DNA of 64,000 nt from positions 62,001 to 126,000 of the forward strand of contig NZ_JACRGA010000023.1 in assembly GCF_016217785.1 (NCBI RefSeq), given 5' to 3'. The notes below the pieces were generated by a model that saw nothing but the letters and a program-made list of their open reading frames with translations, made no database searches and was not told the DNA's origin. Below are positions 51,101 through 61,600 of this stretch, piece by piece. This DNA comes from Methanobacterium sp. GTDB taxonomy: Archaea; Methanobacteriota; Methanobacteria; Methanobacteriales; Methanobacteriaceae. Both the position numbers and the translations under genes were made by a program. How positions within the stretch are numbered: the stretch's first letter is position 1; each line of letters starts with the position of its first letter.

Positions 51101-53827
51101 CTACGACAGATATTCATCTTCATTGAAAGTGATGATTATTTGAGTTCCTCCCTCCTGGTGAACCATAATTTCTCCCTCGATTTGTCCGATGAGATTTTTA
51201 ACAAGTTGTAATCCAAGAGTATCAGTTTTCTGAACATCCAAGTCGGGGGGCAGTCCGATCCCATCATCATCCACTATCATAACGTAATTTTCAGCTTCTT
51301 TGAAAAATTCAATGGTTATGGTTCCATATTCTCCATTGGGGAACGCATATTTCATGGAGTTGGTTAAAAGTTCGTTTAATATGAGGCCCAATGGAATGGC
51401 GGTGTTAATATCTAAATTCAGGTCTTCCAGTTCCATTACCAGTTCCACCCGCTCGGGATATCTTAAAAAGGAATTAAAAAGGTCACGGGCTAGGTGACGT
51501 ATGTAATCTCCGAAGTTGATCTTTTTAAAATTATCGGATCGATAGAGTTTTTCATGGATAAGTGCCATGGACTTAGCCCGGGTCTGAATCTGTCGGAATA
51601 TCTCCTTGGCCTGTTCATCCTCAATATCTGCAGAGGTGAGATTGAGTAAGCTGGCCATGATCATCAGGTTATTTTTGGTGCGGTGGTGAATTTCCCGGAC
51701 CAGCATTTCCTTATCATTTAAAGCTTTTTTTAATTTTTCTTCAGCCCGTTTTCTAAGCAGTGCTTCAACAATGGTAGTGGAAATGCTTCCCAAAGCTTTA
51801 CTATCCGAAAAATCATAGCCCGATTCCTTGTTACCCAATCCAATTAAACCCATGAATTCACCATTCCTTAACAGAGGAGCCAGAAGAATATTCTTAAGGA
51901 AGGGATGATCTCCGGGTAAAAAATCCATATTAAGGATGGAAAGATCATTATATATTATGGGATATTTGGTACTTTTCAGTTGTTCCCAGATATCATTGAT
52001 CATGAAGTTTTTAAGCATGGGATCAAAGTCAAGATCTTCCATCTGAAAGTTTTCAAGTAGTGATTCACTAAAGATTAGGGTGTTGAATTCATCATCTGCA
52101 TTTATTTCACATATAAAACCAAATTCACTCTGTGTGATGTCTTCACAAACCGTGAGGCAAGTTTTTCTCAGTTCTTCTTCGGTTTCTGATATGATGGCTT
52201 CGGTTAAAATAGTTCCCATGGATCTGTGGATTTCATTTTGCCTGCTTAAAAGTAGTTCATATTCTTTCCTCTCGGTTATATCCCGGGCCACACCAAGAAC
52301 CTTTTCAACACTTCCATCTGGGTTTTTAAGGGGAATGAGGAGGGTGTCCAGCCACATGGAATCCGGGGACATGGTTACCAAGTTCTCGCCCCGCACAGTA
52401 TTTCCGATTTCAAACACCCTTTGCAAATATTTACTCTGTAATTCATTGGTTTCTGGAGGGAATAATTCACATCGGGGTTTACCCAGTACCTTATCAGGGT
52501 TGAGTTTCCATTTGCGCGATGCATATTCATTGATGTATTCTAAGTTGTCTTCACGGTTGATGATAAACACAAAATCTTCCACAGCCTCAGCAAGGGTCCT
52601 GTACCTGTTTTCACTTTCGGTTATTTTTGACAGTGCCTGGTTACGTTCGGTTACATCTAAAATCGATGCTAAAGTTCTTTTTGTTCCAGGTATGAGACAA
52701 ATATTGGCGAAAATGTCTTTAATGTTTCCATGTTTATCAATGATACGGAATTCATAACTATTCGGAGTAGATATTGAATTACTGGATCTTAACTTCTGAT
52801 ATTCCCTCATTTTGGGCTGATATTCAGGTAACACAAAGTCCTGCCATGTTTTTTGACCCATTATCTCGTAGGGCAGGTATCCGAATATTTTTTCTGTTTC
52901 AGAGTTGGCCAGGGATATAGTGTTGTCTTCTTCAATTATAAGGGTGGCAGTTCCATTATGTTCAAAGATGGTTTTATAATAAGCAACTGATTGCCGTAAG
53001 GATTCTTTAGTCTTTTTAAGGTTGGTCAGATCAGTGAAACTCCACACCCTTCCCATCACCTTATTTCCAATTATCTGTGGCTGTGAATAGCGCTGGTATA
53101 CACGCCCATCCTTAAATTCTATTATGTCCGAGCTGATTTCTCTAGGGTTCTGATACAGTTCTTCTATTTTTGATCTAAACTCGGAAGGATCTTTCAATTC
53201 ATCCATCACATGTTCCAGGAGATCTGCATCATATCTGGGATTAAGTATGGATGGAGGAATACCCCACATTTCCAGAAATTTCTGATTATAACTGGTTATT
53301 ATTCCATGGTTATTAACCACCAGTATTCCATTAGCAACGGATTCCATGGTTGCTTTTTGAAGAGAAAGGGATTCTTGCAGTGAATCTTCCATTAATTTAA
53401 GATCAGTGATGTCAGTTGCAAAGATGGAGATGGCTATTATCTCATCATCTGATTTAACTGGGGAGATATATACTTTAATATATCGAACTTCATCTTCATT
53501 ACCTAAAAAGAATGATTTAAACGGCTTATTAGTTTTTTTATTGAATATAAAAGCAATAGAATTAGTGTATTTATGAAGCTCTTCTGGAGGTATGATTGCA
53601 AGATGTGACAGTAGCGTGGGGTTTTTATTATTGATATGGGAAATAAGGTTGGCAACAGAATGATTTACCTCTAAAATTTCACCATCTAACCCTATCAGGA
53701 GGATGTAATTGGGTGAAATTTCGAATATTTCCTCCTTAAATGCAAGTTCATTTTTTAGCTTAGATATTTCATTTTCTAAAATATTAACCCGGTTTAAATC
53801 TTTCAAACCCGCATTATTTTTTGTCAT
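51101..53827 (-). CDS. Multi-PAS/GAF sensor histidine kinase (HisKA_2)
   Basis: 908 residues, soluble. Four to five PAS/PAC segments (about 25-520; DI(T/S)ER-type ends), a GAF domain (about 530-690, LAPLLRNGEFMGLIGLG), then HisKA_2 REIHHRTKNNLMIMASLLNL and HATPase (LILNELLTNSMKYAFP, VDDDGIGLP and TLGLQLV). It is about 300 bp downstream of a response regulator on the same strand and is its likely partner. The kinase core is similar to the protein at 27076. A palindrome lies upstream of its promoter. Confidence 0.88.
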   Translation of the reverse strand: MTKNNAGLKDLNRVNILENEISKLKNELAFKEEIFEISPNYILLIGLDGEILEVNHSVANLISHINNKNPTLLSHLAIIPPEELHKYTNSIAFIFNKKTNKPFKSFFLGNEDEVRYIKVYISPVKSDDEIIAISIFATDITDLKLMEDSLQESLSLQKATMESVANGILVVNNHGIITSYNQKFLEMWGIPPSILNPRYDADLLEHVMDELKDPSEFRSKIEELYQNPREISSDIIEFKDGRVYQRYSQPQIIGNKVMGRVWSFTDLTNLKKTKESLRQSVAYYKTIFEHNGTATLIIEEDNTISLANSETEKIFGYLPYEIMGQKTWQDFVLPEYQPKMREYQKLRSSNSISTPNSYEFRIIDKHGNIKDIFANICLIPGTKRTLASILDVTERNQALSKITESENRYRTLAEAVEDFVFIINREDNLEYINEYASRKWKLNPDKVLGKPRCELFPPETNELQSKYLQRVFEIGNTVRGENLVTMSPDSMWLDTLLIPLKNPDGSVEKVLGVARDITERKEYELLLSRQNEIHRSMGTILTEAIISETEEELRKTCLTVCEDITQSEFGFICEINADDEFNTLIFSESLLENFQMEDLDFDPMLKNFMINDIWEQLKSTKYPIIYNDLSILNMDFLPGDHPFLKNILLAPLLRNGEFMGLIGLGNKESGYDFSDSKALGSISTTIVEALLRKRAEEKLKKALNDKEMLVREIHHRTKNNLMIMASLLNLTSADIEDEQAKEIFRQIQTRAKSMALIHEKLYRSDNFKKINFGDYIRHLARDLFNSFLRYPERVELVMELEDLNLDINTAIPLGLILNELLTNSMKYAFPNGEYGTITIEFFKEAENYVMIVDDDGIGLPPDLDVQKTDTLGLQLVKNLIGQIEGEIMVHQEGGTQIIITFNEDEYLS

Positions 53828-53966
53828 TAATTATCCCCTTTAGACTTGTATTGTGCTACTGGGATACTTGCCAATAATGTTTCCAAATTTTTTTTATCAA
53901 TACCGCCATCGTTTCATTTAAATATGTTAATGCATTGTCTCACAACACCATATATTTAATTACATA

Positions 53967-53990
53967 TTCATGTGAGGTGTGTCACATGAA
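53967..53990. promoter_or_regulatory. Perfect 9-bp inverted repeat upstream of the PAS/GAF kinase
   Basis: Arms TTCATGTGA and TCACATGAA (9 bp each) with a 6-bp GGTGTG spacer. In kinase orientation it lies just upstream of a TATA-like AAATATATGG (about 53947-53957) and about 140 nt before the start codon, suitable for an activator or repressor dimer. Confidence 0.55.
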
Positions 53991-54006
53991 ACCGGTAATT
54001 TTGTGA

Positions 54007-54079
54007 ATATAAGAAAATATCTAATTTGCAGATATAAGAAATATATGATTTGTAGATATAAGAAATATCTGAAAATCAT
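54007..54079. repeat. Three imperfect tandem repeats of about 24 bp
   Basis: Units starting ATATAAGAAA at 54007, 54032 and 54056 (25, 24 and 24 bp, a few mismatches). They lie between a response regulator gene and its kinase, just right of the palindrome at 53967-53990. Confidence 0.6.
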
Positions 54080-54128
54080 TTTTTTAAATAAATATTACAA
54101 TTTCAAAAAATTTAGAATAATAAAAGAT

Positions 54129-55007
54129 TTAGGGAGTGGTACTGTCCATATCATAATTGAACTTGCACACTGATTGTAGGATACCGGTGGTGGGTTCTTC
54201 TTTAACACTTCCCGGTAGATTGGTCCAGGAGTAGGTTAGCTGCATAATGCTCTGGCAGATGAGGCATAGAAAGACGTCTTTAGGTCGGGCTGGTGACCAT
54301 GAACATTTTTTAACAGTCATCGCCCCCAGGGTTGTTCTGGAACGTGTTAAAACCTTAAAGCCCAGGTTTTCGTATAGGTGTGAAATCCAGGAAAGGTATA
54401 TCCTCATTTTATCCTCGTCAGAGAGACTATCATAGGTTTCCTGGCTGTTCTCTCTAACATACTGATGAAATAATGGTTTCATATTCTGCTCGAAAAGCCG
54501 CATGAAGCGGGAGAGGAATACACTTCTCTCAGAGATGGGGATGTTGGTTACCAGTTCTGGCAGGGCACTGCGCATAAATATCTGAACATCCTTTAACCCC
54601 GCCTTTTTCTCATCTGCTAGTTCTTTTTGTCTAGTTTCATGGTTTTTCAATGATAATTGAACATTATTGCGCAATTCTGCTTCTTCAATTGGTTTGATTA
54701 GATAAGCGTTGGCTTTAGTGTCAATCATCCGGTTAAATGTTTCCACATCATCCAGTGCAGTTAAATAGATCAGGGGAATGTCCATGAAACTTTTAATAAT
54801 GGTGGCAGCATCTATACCATCCATGTCTCCCTTTAAGGTAATATCCATAAGGATTAAATCCGGTTTAATTGAGAATGCTTCATGTATTGCTTCATTCCCT
54901 GTTTTTGCAGTGGAAGGCACATGGTATCCCAGGGATTGTAAACATTCCTGGATCTCAATGGCACTGATTCCCTCATCTTCCACCACTAAAATTGTCTCCC
55001 CAGCCAT
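54129..55007 (-). CDS. Response regulator with methanogen-type output domain (MetOD1-like)
   Basis: 292 residues from the ATG at 55007, which has AGTGATAAA directly before it. The N-terminal receiver domain (about 4-120) has VVEDEG, the phospho-acceptor LILMDITLKG, LTALDD and the LIKPIEEAEL Lys. The C-terminal part (about 150-290) is not a winged helix: it has CSWSPARPKDVFLCLICQSI, then SVCKFNYD, resembling the methanogen output domain seen in methanogen regulators, with several Cys that could bind metal. The partner kinase is probably 51101-53827. Confidence 0.8.
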   Translation of the reverse strand: MAGETILVVEDEGISAIEIQECLQSLGYHVPSTAKTGNEAIHEAFSIKPDLILMDITLKGDMDGIDAATIIKSFMDIPLIYLTALDDVETFNRMIDTKANAYLIKPIEEAELRNNVQLSLKNHETRQKELADEKKAGLKDVQIFMRSALPELVTNIPISERSVFLSRFMRLFEQNMKPLFHQYVRENSQETYDSLSDEDKMRIYLSWISHLYENLGFKVLTRSRTTLGAMTVKKCSWSPARPKDVFLCLICQSIMQLTYSWTNLPGSVKEEPTTGILQSVCKFNYDMDSTTP

Positions 55008-55209
55008 TTTATCACTATAAACCCTGATTTGACACATTCAAAACTTCGATATATGGAATATGGTATATTTTAACATATAAATCTATTAGGTACTATTATT
55101 TCCGGAGCTATTTTTTTATAAACCCGAGCTTTTTTTATATAACCCTTATTTGACTGTAGTGATTATTTATTATAGATTCTACCTTATAGGTGTCTGTTGG
55201 TGTGAACTG

Positions 55210-55662
55210 GTGAAATTTGGGCGTAAATTTGGAAAAAATATTTTTAAACTGGAGTTAATCTTATTATGTCAATTAGGAGGAGGTGATAACGGCTGGAAAA
55301 AGACAGCAATAATAACCGTGTTTGTAGTTCTCCTTTGGATCCTACCCATTTATGCCATGGATTCTGGTAACACAACAACTAATCTGAGTGTTAACTCAAC
55401 CGGGCATCACAACCAGACACTTAATGATTCTAGTGGGGACCAGGATCTGCATAACCAGATAATGGTCCTTAAAAGCGCACCTTCAGAGAAGTATAAAGAT
55501 GAAGGATTTACATCTAAGAATACTGCAAATACTGGAAGAAATGCGCTTGCTACGCCAGAAAAACGAAACTGCGCGTTCGGTCAGATATTACCTGGAACTG
55601 GAAACCCAGTCCTCAGAACTGGAAAGTCTGATGCGCAGTATAATCAGAGGGTGAGGGATTAA
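55210..55662 (+). CDS. Small secreted protein, start unresolved
   Basis: The mature-looking part is about 105 residues, Asn/Ser/Thr/Gly-rich, preceded by a hydrophobic stretch AIITVFVVLLWILPIYA with a positive WKK before it, a signal peptide. A very strong SD (GGAGGAGGTGAT, 55276-55287) lies just before WKK, but no in-frame ATG, GTG or TTG follows at proper spacing. GTG at 55210 gives the nearest upstream canonical start, with the SD inside the gene. No family recognised. The stop codon lies within a terminator hairpin. Confidence 0.4.
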   Translation: MKFGRKFGKNIFKLELILLCQLGGGDNGWKKTAIITVFVVLLWILPIYAMDSGNTTTNLSVNSTGHHNQTLNDSSGDQDLHNQIMVLKSAPSEKYKDEGFTSKNTANTGRNALATPEKRNCAFGQILPGTGNPVLRTGKSDAQYNQRVRD

Positions 55663-55690
55663 TAATCCCTCTTTTTAAACTTTTTTTAGA
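55653..55690 (+). terminator. Strong terminator of the small secreted protein gene
   Basis: Perfect 8-bp stem GAGGGATT/AATCCCTC (55653-55660 and 55664-55671) with a three-base loop, then TTTTTAAACTTTTTTT. Confidence 0.8.
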
Positions 55691-55734
55691 ATATGAGACA
55701 GTTTAATATAAAAAGAAAATTGACAAGGGTTATC

Positions 55735-56580
55735 CTAGTCTTCCATCCCGTAATTTTCAAGATACCACTCAATAAGCTCCCCGGCAATGCTCATCTGTGA
55801 TGGTACCCGGGGAAGTTCATCTGCACTGAACCACTGGGCATCTATTATTTCCTTCCCATCCACCTGTATCCTGCCACTTTCATAATCTGCAGTGAAGGCA
55901 ATCATCAGACTGTTGGGATAGGGCCAGGGTTGGCTTCCGAAATATTTTATATTATTCACCTTTAAACCTACTTCCTCCATGGTCTCCCTTTGGACTGCTT
56001 CGGTTAATGTCTCACCAGGTTCCACAAAACCAGCGATGAGTCCATACATATTCCCTGGTGTGCGGGTGTGCAGGGCCATGAGTAGTTTACCATCATTGAT
56101 TATGGCGGTGATAACAGCCGGTGATAGGCGGGTGAAACTAATAAAACCACATTCAGGGCAGATCTTAGCCATCTCATCATCCTTGGTCACAGTGGGACTA
56201 CCACATTTACCGCAAAACTGATGAGTCCTATCCCAGTTAGCGATCTGGGAAGCCCGGCCTGCTAGAAGATAGAGATCTTCGTCCATCACTTCATAAAGTG
56301 AACGTAAATCCCTTAAAACCATTCCCTCCGGGGCATCTATTTCATTTTCAATCTCCCCCGAATAACAGGGATGACCATTGAATGTGCCCAGGTAATGGGA
56401 CTTCCCTGGTGAAATATTAAGTTCTTCTAAATTCCTTAAAAATGGAATCTTAACCTGGTTATCAGAAAGTTCTACCAGCATTTTATGGGAATTAAAAAGA
56501 AACCAGTAGGCATCTATCCTATTTTCTTTATTAGGTGTGAATTCTGGTATATACCGTTTGTAAATACTTTCCCGCTGCAT
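55735..56580 (-). CDS. nudC: NAD(H) pyrophosphatase / NAD-cap hydrolase NudC
   Basis: 281 residues. Middle zinc ribbon (FCGKCG ... CPECG, about 122-142), then the Nudix box GFVEPGETLTEAVQRETMEEVG (GxnEx7REUxEExGU with all key residues) and the NudC-specific SQPWPYPNSLMIAF. It cleaves NADH to NMNH and AMP and can remove NAD caps from RNA. Monocistronic on the minus strand. Confidence 0.92.
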   Translation of the reverse strand: MQRESIYKRYIPEFTPNKENRIDAYWFLFNSHKMLVELSDNQVKIPFLRNLEELNISPGKSHYLGTFNGHPCYSGEIENEIDAPEGMVLRDLRSLYEVMDEDLYLLAGRASQIANWDRTHQFCGKCGSPTVTKDDEMAKICPECGFISFTRLSPAVITAIINDGKLLMALHTRTPGNMYGLIAGFVEPGETLTEAVQRETMEEVGLKVNNIKYFGSQPWPYPNSLMIAFTADYESGRIQVDGKEIIDAQWFSADELPRVPSQMSIAGELIEWYLENYGMED

Positions 56581-56808
56581 AAATATGATATTATGGTTTG
56601 GAATAAATAATTATTCCCTGTTCGTTTTTCCATTGTTCACTCTTACAACGCAAGTATAACATCAATAACTAGGGAATAAATAATTTATACAATACTAGGC
56701 AAATGTCTTAAATCTCGTGTGAATTACGTAATAAAGAAGTAATGTAATAAAGAAGTAAGATTTTTAAAATAAGAAATTCAGGGAAAGTAAAAAAAATTAG
56801 GAGTTATA

Positions 56809-57858
56809 TCAGTTGACCCGCTCATAAAGAGTGTTACGTTCAGCAGGGATACGACCAATACCTTTAATGGTGGTGTGCATCTGGTCCCGGGAAAGGTATT
56901 CCCCGTGGGATGAACCAGCAGCAATGGAAATCAGATCCTCCATCATGGTCCCACCTAGATCATTGGCACCACAACAGAGGGCCATCTGAGCCATCCGGGT
57001 ACCAATTTTAATCCAAGATGCCTGAATATTTGGTATGTCCCTTCCCAGGATTATACGGGCCAGTGCATGTAATTTCAGGTCATCAAGGCCACTGGCACCA
57101 CTAGATTGTTCTCCCATTAGGTTGTTCTCCCCCAGGAATGTCATGGGCACCAGTTCAGTGAACCCCCCGGTTTCCCGCTGGATATCCCTGAGTATAAGTA
57201 GATGGTCAACACGGTCCTCCCAGGTTTCTATACTGCCGTACATAATGGTGGATGTGCTGGGAATTCCAATTTGATGAGCTTCAGTTATGATATCCACCCA
57301 TTCCTGTGTTGAAACTTTGTTAGGGCATAGCTTTGCCCGCACACTGTCCACCAGTATCTCTGCTGAAGCACCAGTTAAAGTATCAAGACCTGCATCTTTA
57401 AATGATGTTAATGCTTCTTCAATGGTTACATTGGATGCTTTAGCAGCATGGTATACTTCCACTGGAGATAAACTATGAAGCTGGATGTCATAGTTATCTT
57501 TAATTGCTCTAAAAAGGTCACTGTAAAACTCTACTGTCATGTGGGGCATCACACCCCCGAAGAGGCATATTTCGCTGGCATTAACCTCCACTGCTTCTTT
57601 AACGCTTTCTAAGATTTCATCGGTGGTCATCTCGTATCCAATGTTATCCCTGAATGAGCAGAATGTACATCCAATGATGCAGTGATCGGTGATGTCGATG
57701 TTCCGGTTGGCTACGAAGGTAACTTCTTCTCCCACTATTTTTTGCCGTAATTGGTCAGCAATATCAAATAATTGGAAATGATTGGAGTCTAATAGTTTTA
57801 TCGCATCTTCTCGGGTGATCTCCCCATCAAGAGAACGCTGGTAAATATTTTCCATCAT
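56809..57858 (-). CDS. cofH: 5-amino-6-(D-ribitylamino)uracil--L-tyrosine 4-hydroxyphenyl transferase (CofH)
   Basis: 349 residues, radical SAM. The cluster motif is CIIGCTFCSF (CxxxCxxC); later ETGGFTELVPMTFLGENNLM, and near the C terminus CGANDLGGTMMEDLISIAAG, the CofH/MqnC-type signature. It joins tyrosine to the flavin precursor to make the F0 (deazaflavin) intermediate of coenzyme F420, with CofG, which is not in the window. AGAGGTTAAAAGACA precedes two consecutive ATGs (57858 or 57855). Confidence 0.9.
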   Translation of the reverse strand: MMENIYQRSLDGEITREDAIKLLDSNHFQLFDIADQLRQKIVGEEVTFVANRNIDITDHCIIGCTFCSFRDNIGYEMTTDEILESVKEAVEVNASEICLFGGVMPHMTVEFYSDLFRAIKDNYDIQLHSLSPVEVYHAAKASNVTIEEALTSFKDAGLDTLTGASAEILVDSVRAKLCPNKVSTQEWVDIITEAHQIGIPSTSTIMYGSIETWEDRVDHLLILRDIQRETGGFTELVPMTFLGENNLMGEQSSGASGLDDLKLHALARIILGRDIPNIQASWIKIGTRMAQMALCCGANDLGGTMMEDLISIAAGSSHGEYLSRDQMHTTIKGIGRIPAERNTLYERVN

Positions 57859-58607
57859 TGTCTTTTAACCTCTTAATTAAACATTATTGTCCTACTAATT
57901 ATCCTAGATGAATATTCCTATATCAATTTTTTTCATTTATGTAATGTTCATAGATAGTTTCTAAAAGTTTCGACATTTTTTTCACTCAATGATCTTATAT
58001 TCTTTAGCCCGGAGATTAGCAATTGAAACTCTTAATAACCAAGGAGACATGTCAAACCCGCACCCTGTAGTACAACAATTGAATACAGGTCTTAAGGTGA
58101 ATACAAATGAAAGGGGGGGGTGTATGTTTTCCCATCCAGCGAGCAAAGACGTCCCCATACCTTTCTCGGTAAACTCCATTATATCAATTATGGCATAATA
58201 GTTGTTTCAGTGTAGTCTATTTCAGTTGATAACTCCAAGACCTTAAATAATTTATGAATCCTGTGGTTAAGATTATTCATCATTTCATCTATAATTATAG
58301 AAATTTTTAATTAATTATTCATACAAAAAGTTTTATTAAGTGAATATGCCCTCTATTGTAAAATTGACTGGAATTGATTTCTTGAGAGTTGAAAAGATGA
58401 AAAACACAGACTAGTTCAATGTAACGGCAAATATCATGTCATACTTCCATCAGGTGGTTTAAGGCTGTAGATATACAAGAAAGAGATGAAATCACTTTTT
58501 AGAAATAGATGATGATTTATATTTAAATTTTATTTCTTCAATTTAATTCTTTTTAACCTTCGTTTAATATTCATTTAAAAAAAAAATGGGGGAAAGGTAT
58601 GGTGTGG
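57859..58607. other. Long intergenic region with a short doubly open stretch
   Basis: No gene is clear. Part of it (57982-58198) is open on both strands for 65-70 codons, with an unusually GC-rich patch and a run of seven G, and no good SD for either. The rest is AT-rich. It could hold a gene remnant or an RNA; I cannot decide. The fifth adhesin ends at the right edge. Confidence 0.35.
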
Positions 58608-61600
58608 TTATTTTTTCCTGGTTCCTATAAATCCTCCGAGTACCATTAAGATGGCTAGGACTATTCCAGCTATTGGTGCTCCTGTAGTTTGCATTCCTAC
58701 AGTGTTGGTGGTTGTGGTTGCTGCGTTTGCGTTGTTTGTTCCTGGAACATTGATGGTTACGTTTACAGGTAGGTTAATGTTCTGGTTGAATTCGTTTTGA
58801 GCAGTTATTGTTGCAACATTAGTTATGGTTGTACCGGCTACAGATGTTGTAGGGGTAACAAAGAGTTGCAATGTTGCACTTTCACCATTCAAGAGTGTTC
58901 CAACATCCCATATTCCAGTTGCGCTGTTGTAGGTTCCCTGACTTGCGGTGTAACTGTTGAAGGTTAAACCAGCAGGTATTATATCAGTCACCTGAACACC
59001 AGTAGCGGTATTTGGACCGTTGTTAGTTGTGGTTATGGTGTAGCTGAACTGTTGACCTACATTAGGTGCAAGGTTGCTAGCGGTTTTGGTTAATACCACA
59101 TTAGCTACAGGAGTTGCGGGTATAACTACGGTTGCAGTGACCAGTTGTCCTGTTGAATTTGCAGTGTTTATCACGGTTGTACCGTTTACAGATGCTGTAG
59201 GGGTAACGAACAGTTGTAACACTGCACTGGCACCACTAGCGAGTGTTCCGACATTCCACATTCCGGTTGCGATGTTGTAGGTTCCTTGGCTTGCGGTGTA
59301 ACTGTTGAAGGTTAAACCAGCAGGTATGATATCGGTCACCTGGACACCAGTAGCGGTATTTGGACCGTTATTAGTGGCAGTTATAGTGTAACTGAACTGC
59401 TCACCTACGACAGGCAAGATGTTGCTGGCGGTTTTGGTCAATGTCACATTGGATATGGGGGCTGCAGGTATAACTACGGTTGCAGTGACTAATTGTCCGG
59501 TTGTATTTGCAGTGTTTATCACTGTTGTACCGGCTACAGATGATGTAGGGGTAACAAAGAGTTGTAACACAGCACTAGCTCCGTTTATGAGTGTTCCGAC
59601 GTCCCATATTCCGGTTGCGATGTTGTAGGTTCCTTGGCTTGCGGTGTAACTGTTGAAGGTTAAACCAGCAGGTATTATATCAGTCACTTGAACACCAGTT
59701 GCAGTACCAGGACCGTTATTGTTTGCGATTATGGTGTAGCTGAACTGTTGACCTACATTAGGTGCAAGATTGCTGGCTGTTTTGGTTAACGTCACATCAG
59801 ATACCGGAGCTGCAGGCACAACAACAGTTGCATTAGCAGTTTGGTTGGTGTTTATTAGCGTTACATTTTTAGTTACGGTTGTACCGGCTACAGAAGCTGT
59901 AGGGGTAACAAACAGTTGTAACACTGCACTAGCACCACTAACCAGGGGTCCGACATTCCATATTTCAGTAGCATAGTAATAGGTTCCTTGGCTTGCGGTG
60001 TAACTGTTGAAGGTTAAACCAGCTGGTATACCATCGGTCACCTGAACATCAGTAGCGGTATCTGGACCGTTGTTGGTCACAGTTATGGTGTAGCTGAACT
60101 GTTGACCCACATTAGGCGCACTGTTACTGGCAGTGATGGTTAGATCCATGGTATATGCCAAGAAAGGATCTACAGTCACAATACCGCCTGAATTAAACAC
60201 ATCTTCGACAGTTGGGCCTGAAACGGAACCCCACCAATTACGCGCTGCATCTACAGTTGCACCATTGGCTAGGGAGCTTCTCGTGAATACGTTGTCAGTT
60301 TCGGTTAATAATGCAAGGTTGTAGATTTCATCCCCTTCATTAACTGCATTGTTGCTCACAAGTGCGTTGTCGGTTATTGTCGCTACCGCAAGATTATCTA
60401 ATGTGCTATCTGTTAATGTGTTGTCGGTTACGGTTAATATTGCATTGTTAAAGAGAGCTCCACCATCATTCAGTGCGGTGTTGCCTGCAATTGTGTTGAA
60501 GGTTGCTGTCACTGTTGCAACATTGTGTATAATATAGTCAGTGTATGCGATATTTGCAATTGCAGTTCCGGCTGAGGTAAATGTAGCATCATTACTGATA
60601 GCTCCACCATCCTGAGATGCAGTGTTACCAATAATTGCACTGTTGGTTGCTGTCACTGTTCCTCCATTAGTTGTTGTTGCAGGGCCAGTAAAGGTGCTGC
60701 TGTTGGTTATGTCTATTGTTGCATCGTTACTGATGCCTCCACCATTACCTGTTGCAGTGTTACCAATAATTCCACTGTCAAGTACGGTCACTGTTCCACC
60801 ATTTCGGGTTATAATGGTACGTGTGAGGGTGCTACTGTTGGTTACATTAAATGTGGCATCGTTACTGATAGCTCCACCATTTTCTGCGGCGTTACCTGTG
60901 AATACTCCGTTGGTTACTGTCACTGTTCCACCATTTTCTGTTATGGTACTGTCAGTGAGGGTGCTACTTTGATCTAAATTTATTGTTGCATCGTTGTTGA
61001 TGGCTCCACCATTACCAGTTGCGGTATTGTCAGTAAATGTGCTGTTGGATACATTTAAAGTTCCACCATTCTTGGTTATGGTGACACTGGTGAATGTGCT
61101 GCTACCATCCATGTTTAATGTTCCACCGTTGTAGATAGCTCCACCATTTAATGCGGTGTTGCCAGTGAATGTGCTGCCTGTTACGTCTAATGATCCACCA
61201 TTCTGTGTTATAGTAACACTTGTGAGTGTGCTGCTGGTTACGTCTATAGTTCCACCGTTGTAGATGGCCCCACCATTACCAGTTGCGGTGTTGTTTGTGA
61301 ATGTGCTATTCATTACAGTTAATGTTCCACCATTTTCTGCTACGGTGATACTATTGAGTGTTACGCTGGTGTAGGTTAATGTTCCACCGTTGTAGATAGC
61401 TCCACCATCCTGTGCGGCATTGTCAGCGAAGGTACAATTGTTTACTGTTAAAGTTCCATTATTGTAGATAGCACCACCCAAAGTTCCTTGCCCGTTAATT
61501 AATATCAGATTTTGGAGGTTGACTACTACGCCGTTATTGATTATGAATATTGTTCCGAAGTTACCGCCATCTATAGTGGCATAGCCATTGTTAAAGACGT

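Noticed and set aside
54007..54079. CRISPR array
   Set aside because: Repeats abut without spacers and there are only three; no cas genes in the window.
58380..58510. Short translated stretch KYHVILPSGG resembling the YHV start of IS200-type TnpA
   Set aside because: The frame is closed by stops within about 20 residues, no HUH motif or catalytic Tyr follows, and no palindromic ends are visible.
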